Part shown: positions 5,407 to 9,835 of the stretch, one piece after another
Position numbering within the stretch: the first letter of the stretch is position 1
Layout of the letters: every line of letters starts with the position of its first letter
DNA from: CAZXFH01 sp964640055
GTDB taxonomy: Bacteria; Fidelibacterota; UBA2242; JAFGTP01
Assembly (NCBI GenBank): GCA_964640055.1
Contig: CAZXFH010000080.1
Coordinates: 1-9,835, forward strand
DNA: 9,835 nucleotides
Direction: 5' to 3'
Notes under the pieces: generated by a model
Told to the model about the DNA's origin: nothing
What the model saw: only the letters and a program-made list of their open reading frames with translations
The model's database searches: none
Translations under genes and position numbers: made by a program

Positions 5407-7203
5407 ATGAGAAGCATACAAGATATCAGTTTAAAAGACATTACCCGAAACAGAACGTATTTCCCGTCTCCTGAAACCTGGGAAGATCAAATCCTTTATT
5501 TTCTTCTTGCCGATAGGTTCTCCAACGGGAAAGAACAAGACGCCTATAATCCCGAGACGGATTATGAAAAGGTCCTCAAGAATGAACGGGCGGCCAAAGA
5601 ATGGCATGCATTCGGCACGAGGTGGAATGGAGGAACCATCCAAGGGATTAGAAGTAAAATTGGCTATTTAAAGCAACTCGGTATTACTGCCATCTGGATT
5701 AGTCCGGTCTTTAAGCAAGTAGCGTTTGAAGAAACCTATCACGGTTATGGTATCCAGAATTTTTTAGCTCTTGATCCCCATTTTGGAACAAAAGAAGAGC
5801 TGAAAGAGCTGGTGGAAGCGGCCCACAAACAGAACATGTACATCATTCTGGACATTATTTTGAATCACACCGGCAATGTGTTTGCATACCAGGAGCAGGC
5901 ACCGGGATACAATGGTAGTGAATTTGCCATCAAAGCCTTCCGTGATAAAAACGGTGAAGCGACAATCCCGGTTGATCAGATCGATGTCGACGCGATATGG
6001 CCGGACGGAGGTGTCTGGCCCCTGGAACTGATGGCTGTGGAGACCTTCTCCCGAAAAGGGCGAATTATAAACTGGGATAATTATCCCGAATATACGGAAG
6101 GGGATTTCTTTGCTCTTAAAAATATTTATACGGGAAGTGGGGAATATGACCATTTCACGCCCTCTCAGGCGCTGAAAACGCTCACTGAATGTTATAAATA
6201 CTGGCTTGCCTATGCTGATATCGATGGATTCAGGCTTGATACCGTGAAACACCTTGAGCCGGGTGCCACGCGGTATTTTGTGAGAGAAATTCATGAATTT
6301 GCCAAAACCCTTGGAAAACATAATTTTTATATTCTGGGTGAAATTACCGGTGGATTCGAATTTGCTATAGAAACCCTTAACAAAACCGGTATTGATGCGG
6401 CATTAGGAATTAATCAAATCCCGGAAAAACTTGAAAATGTAGCGAAGGGATACCTTGACCCCATGGAGTTTTTTAATTTGTTTAAAAATTCTGACTTATT
6501 GGGAGAAGAGGAATATAAATGGTATAAAGATAATGTCGTTACTATGTTTGATGACCATGATATGGTGATTCAATCCGGCAATAAAAGCCGCTTTTGCGCC
6601 GATAAGGCAACTGCGCCGCTCTTGTTAAACGCCCTGTTTTTAAACCTCATGTCACCCGGAATCCCCTGTATCTATTATGGAACCGAGCAAGGGTTTGATG
6701 GGAGCGGAGACGGCGACAAGTATGTCCGGGAAGCGATGTTTGGAGGAAAATTTGGCGCCTTCCGCACCACGAACAGACATTTTTTTAATGATCAACATCC
6801 CGTCTTTCTTGAATTATCAAAAGTAATCAAGATAAGAAAAGAACATTTAACCCTCCGGCAGGGACGAATCTATCAGCGAGAAATCTCCTATAACGGAAAA
6901 GAGTTTGAACTGCCGCATAAACTTGGAGACAATAGACATACAGGGGTGATTGTCTGGTCGCGGATCCTCAGTGATGAAGAAATCGTACTTGCTGTCAATT
7001 GTGATTTGGAACAGGATCGGCGTGTTGATACAACCATCGATGCATTCCTGCATCAGGAGGATCATGAATTCGAATGCATCTATTCTTCTCGCCCCTCGCA
7101 GGCAGGGAGTACTGTCAGAGTAACCGAGATCATGGGCAAAGTAGTCATTCCTTTAACTGTACCCCGGGGCGGGTGTGTGGTGTACCGTAAAAAAGACAAG
7201 TGA
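5407..7203 (+). CDS. GH13 alpha-amylase-family glycoside hydrolase, cytoplasmic
   Basis: This is a complete 598-residue GH13 enzyme, acting on alpha-glucosidic bonds by hydrolysis or transfer. The N-terminal catalytic start is at LYFLLADRFSNG (about 30-41). The barrel shows region I DIILNH (149-154), region II GFRLDTVKH with the predicted nucleophile Asp278, region III GEITGG with the predicted acid/base Glu312, and region IV FDDHD (381-385), with His384 and Asp385 in place. Region IV has Asp383 where most GH13 enzymes have Asn; from memory this is a feature of one group of about 600-residue GH13 proteins that also carry GEITGG and IPCIYYGTEQGFDG (419-432). A C-terminal beta domain follows (about 485-598). 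No signal peptide is present, so the substrate is probably intracellular glucan or maltodextrin; exact specificity cannot be read. GGAGG precedes the ATG. More AT-rich than its right-hand neighbours. Confidence 0.95.
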   Translation: MRSIQDISLKDITRNRTYFPSPETWEDQILYFLLADRFSNGKEQDAYNPETDYEKVLKNERAAKEWHAFGTRWNGGTIQGIRSKIGYLKQLGITAIWISPVFKQVAFEETYHGYGIQNFLALDPHFGTKEELKELVEAAHKQNMYIILDIILNHTGNVFAYQEQAPGYNGSEFAIKAFRDKNGEATIPVDQIDVDAIWPDGGVWPLELMAVETFSRKGRIINWDNYPEYTEGDFFALKNIYTGSGEYDHFTPSQALKTLTECYKYWLAYADIDGFRLDTVKHLEPGATRYFVREIHEFAKTLGKHNFYILGEITGGFEFAIETLNKTGIDAALGINQIPEKLENVAKGYLDPMEFFNLFKNSDLLGEEEYKWYKDNVVTMFDDHDMVIQSGNKSRFCADKATAPLLLNALFLNLMSPGIPCIYYGTEQGFDGSGDGDKYVREAMFGGKFGAFRTTNRHFFNDQHPVFLELSKVIKIRKEHLTLRQGRIYQREISYNGKEFELPHKLGDNRHTGVIVWSRILSDEEIVLAVNCDLEQDRRVDTTIDAFLHQEDHEFECIYSSRPSQAGSTVRVTEIMGKVVIPLTVPRGGCVVYRKKDK

Positions 7204-7261
7204 GATTCTTTCACGCAGCGGCTGTCAAATCTGTTTCGTACCCGGGGTGTTAAGCGGCAAG

Positions 7262-7317
7262 CGGCCGGTGAACTTGGATTTGCTTCTATCACTTTAATGT
7301 CATAAAATTACCGGCCG
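7262..7317. repeat. Long-loop inverted repeat CGGCCGGT / ACCGGCCG
   Basis: The 8-bp arms at 7262-7269 and 7310-7317 are perfect complements separated by 40 bases. Each arm contains a self-complementary CGGCCG-type core. A perfect 10-bp palindrome AAAGCGCTTT follows at 7319-7328. The structure lies between the GH13 stop and the next gene's ribosome binding site. It may be a leader structure or operator pair, or may help end GH13 transcription. Confidence 0.45.
7280..7308 (+). promoter_or_regulatory. Candidate sigma-70 promoter for the membrane-protein pair
   Basis: TTGCTT (7280-7285) and TAAAAT (7303-7308) are separated by 17 bases. The -10 matches five of six consensus positions and the -35 only three. 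It lies in the loop between the arms of the inverted repeat, so structure or regulator binding there could affect initiation. Confidence 0.3.
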
Positions 7318-7349
7318 TAAAGCGCTTTATTATTTATCAGGGAGGAATT

Positions 7350-7661
7350 ATGGCTAAACAGGAGCAGGTTGTTGATAAAAACAGGAAATTCGGCGGGAGC
7401 TGGTTTTTAGTCATCGCGCCGGTCTTTGCCTGCGCCTTGCGCATCTGGTATGACTTTGGTAAGCAGGGCCTATTCGATCAGGTGAACGGCGGTGCGCAGG
7501 TCGCCCAGGTACTGATCGATAACTGGCCCATGACCCTGGATATTGCCGGCTGGTTTATCGGCGGCGCGATCGTGTATTATTTCGCCAGCCTGGTACCCAA
7601 GGATATTCTGGTCAAGCGGTCCGGTAAGTACGATGAGACTTCCCTGCTGTCCTATCTGTGA
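7350..7661 (+). CDS. Small membrane protein of unknown family, two predicted spans
   Basis: This 103-residue ORF starts at ATG 7350, preceded by a strong GGAGG at 7341-7345. After a polar N-terminus it has a hydrophobic segment at about 16-31 (SWFLVIAPVFACAL with flanks), a polar loop (about 34-60), and a second at about 62-82 (MTLDIAGWFIGGAIVYYFAS with flanks), ending soon after a charged VPKDILVKRSGKYDE stretch. I do not recognise the family. The ORF stops at TGA 7659-7661, and coding-like sequence resumes at once in the +1 frame. That raises the possibility that this is the first half of a longer protein (see the next entry). Confidence 0.72.
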   Translation: MAKQEQVVDKNRKFGGSWFLVIAPVFACALRIWYDFGKQGLFDQVNGGAQVAQVLIDNWPMTLDIAGWFIGGAIVYYFASLVPKDILVKRSGKYDETSLLSYL

Positions 7662-7920
7662 TTCCTTTCGGAGCTATACCATACATTATCAATTTCGTGA
7701 TGAAAATGGTAATCTGTGTGACGGGGCCAGCACCGTTTCCGGCGCCTGGGAGATCGGGTTTGTGCCCCTAAAAATATTTCTCTGGCTATTATTCTTATTT
7801 GCCAAGGCCTCGTTTGTACCTTACTATGCGGCCTTTAATCTGCTCCGTAACTATCCCCTGGTCTGGCTGAAGCGGATTTTCAGTAAAAAGAAAAAACAGC
7901 CGGCCGCCCTACGCAGCTGA
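7633..7920 (+). CDS. Out-of-frame downstream membrane ORF, start uncertain
   Basis: The frame is +1 relative to the preceding ORF and ends at TGA 7918-7920. The ATG at 7633 is the latest in-frame ATG before the coding-like part, but it has a poor ribosome site and its first codons only re-read the end of the upstream gene. Convincing protein sequence begins at about YTIHYQFRDENGN. A GGAG (7670-7673) lies seven bases before an in-frame ATA at 7681, which would be a rare start. Two hydrophobic stretches follow (FVPLKIFLWLLFLFAKASF, then FVPYYAAFNLL), then a very basic tail (SKKKKQP). Either a separate gene with an odd start, or the second half of a protein joined to the upstream ORF by a +1 shift near CTG-TGA at 7656-7661. 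Family unknown. Confidence 0.5.
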   Translation: MRLPCCPICDSFRSYTIHYQFRDENGNLCDGASTVSGAWEIGFVPLKIFLWLLFLFAKASFVPYYAAFNLLRNYPLVWLKRIFSKKKKQPAALRS

Positions 7921-7946
7921 ATACCTTAATCGCAAAAAATATATGA

Positions 7947-7981
7947 CCCCCGGCACCTTAATGGGTGGCCGGGGTTTTTTT
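7947..7981 (+). terminator. Strong Rho-independent terminator
   Basis: CCCCGGC (7948-7954) pairs with GCCGGGG (7968-7974), and ACC (7955-7957) with GGT (7964-7966) after one bulged G, leaving a short TTAATG loop. Seven T follow directly (7975-7981). It lies 27 bases after the end of the downstream membrane ORF and closes that transcription unit. Confidence 0.92.
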
Positions 7982-8096
7982 ATGATAGGGAAATTTTTTG
8001 CAGGTGGGAAACACCCGGCTATTTCAATTGATTTTCAGGGGCAATTGAGCTAGCTTTGAGGGCTTATGCACAACTGTAGACAGAGGAAAGATGATC

Positions 8097-9835
8097 ATGT
8101 CAAAACATCCATCCATATCCGTCCTGATACTTGTTTTATTATGCGGTTCCATTTCCCTGACGGCCCAGCCGCTGATACCGGTGCAAAAATTTATTACCCG
8201 ACCGGTGCAGACGCCCGCAGGTATTGTATTCAGCGACAATCAGCGGTCCGCCCTGTATTTGTATCAGGATGATCAACTAACGGAACTGGTCTCTGCCCCG
8301 GGCTGCGGCTATTATTTCAGCCTATCGCCGGACCGGCAGACCCTGGGTTTCAAACTGATCCGGCCGGACGGTCGCCAGGTACCGGCCCTCATTGATCTGG
8401 CCAGCACAGAAATCACAGAGTTGCATACCCCGGTGGCTCAGGCCGGACAGGTCAGTTTCACCCGCGACGGCCGCCATGGCTATACGCTTGGCAACACACT
8501 GCATATCTCTGACGGCCGCACCTTTGATTTGGTAAGCTACGCCAATCTAGCGCCGCTGTCGCCGGACGGGCAGTGGGTGACCTTTAATGATGATCAGGAC
8601 CAGCTCTGGCTGCTGGAACTGAACAGTGGCCGGCGTCAGCAGATCACTGATCCGGCCGGTAGTTATTATTATCCTCAATGGTCACCCAATGGCCACTATC
8701 TGCTCTATCAACGCATGGATGGTCAGTTAAGGGTCTATGATCTGAATGCAACCCAGACCTATATCCTGGGCAAGGGCCATGCGCCGGCCTGGTCGGAAGA
8801 TTCCCAATCTATCGTTTACTATAAAAAAGAAATCGCGGGTCCGCAATTAAAGAACACCGATCTCTATCTGAGTCGTTTCGATGGCAGTCTGGTGCGCCAG
8901 TTAACCGACACGCCCGACCGTTTTGAAATGGATCCCGGCTTTACGGCTGATGACCGGCAGCTGCTCTGCCACACCTATGATCGCCAGGAGCTACTGGTAT
9001 TTTCCTATGACCAGAAGCGTCAGCGGCTGGACACTCCGCTAATTATGCTGGACATAAAAAAAAAGACTTTTGAATTAAACTACTTTCCCAAATCAAAGGA
9101 TATTCAAACCACACAGAGTATGGACGTGCCCTACCTGCATCAGGTCTACGACGTCCCCAACTGGTTCTGGGGCTATTATGCCTGCGGACCGACCACCGCA
9201 GCCATGCTGCTGTCCTATTACGATATTCTGCCCAAATGGGAAACCGATTGCGCATCACCCAGTCAGCATGTCAGTTACTGGGGCCGCTATATCTGCGAAA
9301 AGTACCGCTACAATGAAGTCTATTATCAATGGGGTTCCTCTCCGGCCGGCCATGCCACCGGCTATGGGGGGTATGGTTACATGTGGGGTCTGGGCAGTCC
9401 CAACTCCAAAATGGCGGATTACTATGAAAATCACGGCCTGAATTGTGATCAGGACTGGAATGCCCAGGGCTACTGGAGTAAGGTCACCGCCGACATCAAC
9501 GATGGCTATCCCTATACGCTGTGTGTCTGGCTGACCGGCTCCGGCCACCTGATTCTGGCCAAGGGAATTGTCAGCGGACAGCATACCGTGATCTGCAATG
9601 ACCCCTATGGCGATCGCAACACCTATGGGTATCCCTCCTATGACGGCGACGGAGCCCTGTATGACTGGCCCGGCTACAACCACGGCAATACCAATCTGGC
9701 CTATGCCGGTTCCGGAGTGCCCTGGACTGTCTCGGCCCATTACACCCCTCTGGCACCGGCCGACACTCTGGTAGATGACCTCCATGTGAACAAAGGCTTC
9801 TACCTGCATGCCGAGGAGCCAGCCTCCATGATTTA
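8097..9835 (+). CDS. Secreted TolB-like propeller / C39-like cysteine peptidase, 3' end off-window
   Basis: The frame is open from 8097 to the right edge (579 residues visible). An ATG six bases upstream (8091) is in frame, but it sits only four bases from GAGG (8083-8086), so I prefer 8097. Residues 1-23 form a signal peptide with a likely cut at LTA|QP. Residues about 40-325 carry six PD40/TolB-type blade motifs, e.g. LSPDRQTLGF (76-85), LSPDGQWVTF, WSPNGHYLLY (195-204), WSEDSQSIVY and FTADDRQLL. A Lys-rich linker leads to a C39-like peptidase: MDVPYLHQ (342-349, Gln349 a likely oxyanion residue), YACGPTTAAMLLSYY with Cys363, a Gly/Tyr-rich insert, GSGHLILAKG with His484, and NDPYGD with Asp502. 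It is exported to the periplasm or outside; the target is unknown. The part after about residue 550 may start another domain. A strong terminator lies upstream, so it likely has its own promoter. Confidence 0.87.
   Translation, partial: MSKHPSISVLILVLLCGSISLTAQPLIPVQKFITRPVQTPAGIVFSDNQRSALYLYQDDQLTELVSAPGCGYYFSLSPDRQTLGFKLIRPDGRQVPALIDLASTEITELHTPVAQAGQVSFTRDGRHGYTLGNTLHISDGRTFDLVSYANLAPLSPDGQWVTFNDDQDQLWLLELNSGRRQQITDPAGSYYYPQWSPNGHYLLYQRMDGQLRVYDLNATQTYILGKGHAPAWSEDSQSIVYYKKEIAGPQLKNTDLYLSRFDGSLVRQLTDTPDRFEMDPGFTADDRQLLCHTYDRQELLVFSYDQKRQRLDTPLIMLDIKKKTFELNYFPKSKDIQTTQSMDVPYLHQVYDVPNWFWGYYACGPTTAAMLLSYYDILPKWETDCASPSQHVSYWGRYICEKYRYNEVYYQWGSSPAGHATGYGGYGYMWGLGSPNSKMADYYENHGLNCDQDWNAQGYWSKVTADINDGYPYTLCVWLTGSGHLILAKGIVSGQHTVICNDPYGDRNTYGYPSYDGDGALYDWPGYNHGNTNLAYAGSGVPWTVSAHYTPLAPADTLVDDLHVNKGFYLHAEEPASMI

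Noticed and set aside
5764..6321. 185-codon minus-strand ORF inside the GH13 gene
   Set aside because: The plus strand encodes conserved GH13 regions I and II over the same span; the antisense product resembles no family and has no good ribosome site.
7543..7632. TTG at 7543 as the start of the downstream membrane ORF
   Set aside because: It would place about 100 bases inside the upstream gene in a second frame, giving a Pro/Ser/Cys-rich leader that looks like a shadow, and there is no Shine-Dalgarno.
8066..8272. 68-codon plus-strand ORF overlapping the signal peptide region
   Set aside because: It is a shifted-frame reading of the propeller-peptidase gene, which has a clean signal peptide and a Shine-Dalgarno.
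9255..9809. 184-codon minus-strand ORF opposite the peptidase
   Set aside because: It is antisense to a clear C39-like domain with catalytic motifs in the plus frame, and its low-complexity Val/Ile/Gly sequence is what the complement of Tyr/Gly/Asp-rich codons gives.

Overview
The window is bacterial chromosomal DNA, mostly moderately GC-rich, with good Shine-Dalgarno sequences (AAAGGAG, GGAGG) before most genes. It holds eight clear protein genes, one start-ambiguous ORF and two speculative small ORFs. I see no tRNA, rRNA, CRISPR array, transposase or phage gene. The gene set suggests an uncultured member of the FCB/Calditrichota-KSB1 type or a deltaproteobacterium-like lineage: a radical SAM gene next to DUF4416, a DUF3298 lipoprotein, a DUF2007-like protein, a DUF1295 methyltransferase-like protein, a TolB-type propeller fused to a C39-like peptidase, and G-run intergenic repeats. 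This placement is inference and is weak.

Left part (1-3637). The 3' end of a B12-binding-type radical SAM gene is followed one base later by a DUF4416 gene, which looks like an operon. A convergent lipoprotein gene of the RsiV/DUF3298 type lies on the minus strand (1367-2179), with a small hairpin between the convergent ends. Divergent from it are a TTG-started DUF2007-like protein (2417-2656) and a DUF1295 integral membrane protein (2759-3637).

Middle (3638-7203). A gene-free stretch of about 750 bases is full of short inverted and G/C-run repeats that look like small dispersed genomic repeats. It leads into a visibly more AT-rich segment holding a five-repeat TPR protein and, after a further 416-base gap, a complete cytoplasmic GH13 alpha-amylase-family enzyme of 598 residues. 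The composition change plus the repeat boundary suggests a possible acquired segment.

Right part (7204-9835). A long-range inverted repeat and a possible promoter precede two small membrane-protein ORFs in different frames. They could be two genes, one gene with a +1 frameshift, or a gene with a non-canonical start. A strong Rho-independent terminator closes this unit. The last gene (from 8097, running off the right edge) encodes a secreted protein: signal peptide, six-bladed PD40/TolB-like propeller, then a C39-like cysteine peptidase with visible Cys, His and Asp. An A9 homopolymer sits at the junction between the two domains, and slippage in either direction there would end translation within a few codons.

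I do not see convincing evidence of a new multi-gene system. The best leads are the propeller-peptidase fusion with its A9 tract, the out-of-frame membrane-protein pair, and the AT-rich TPR/GH13 segment next to the repeat cluster.
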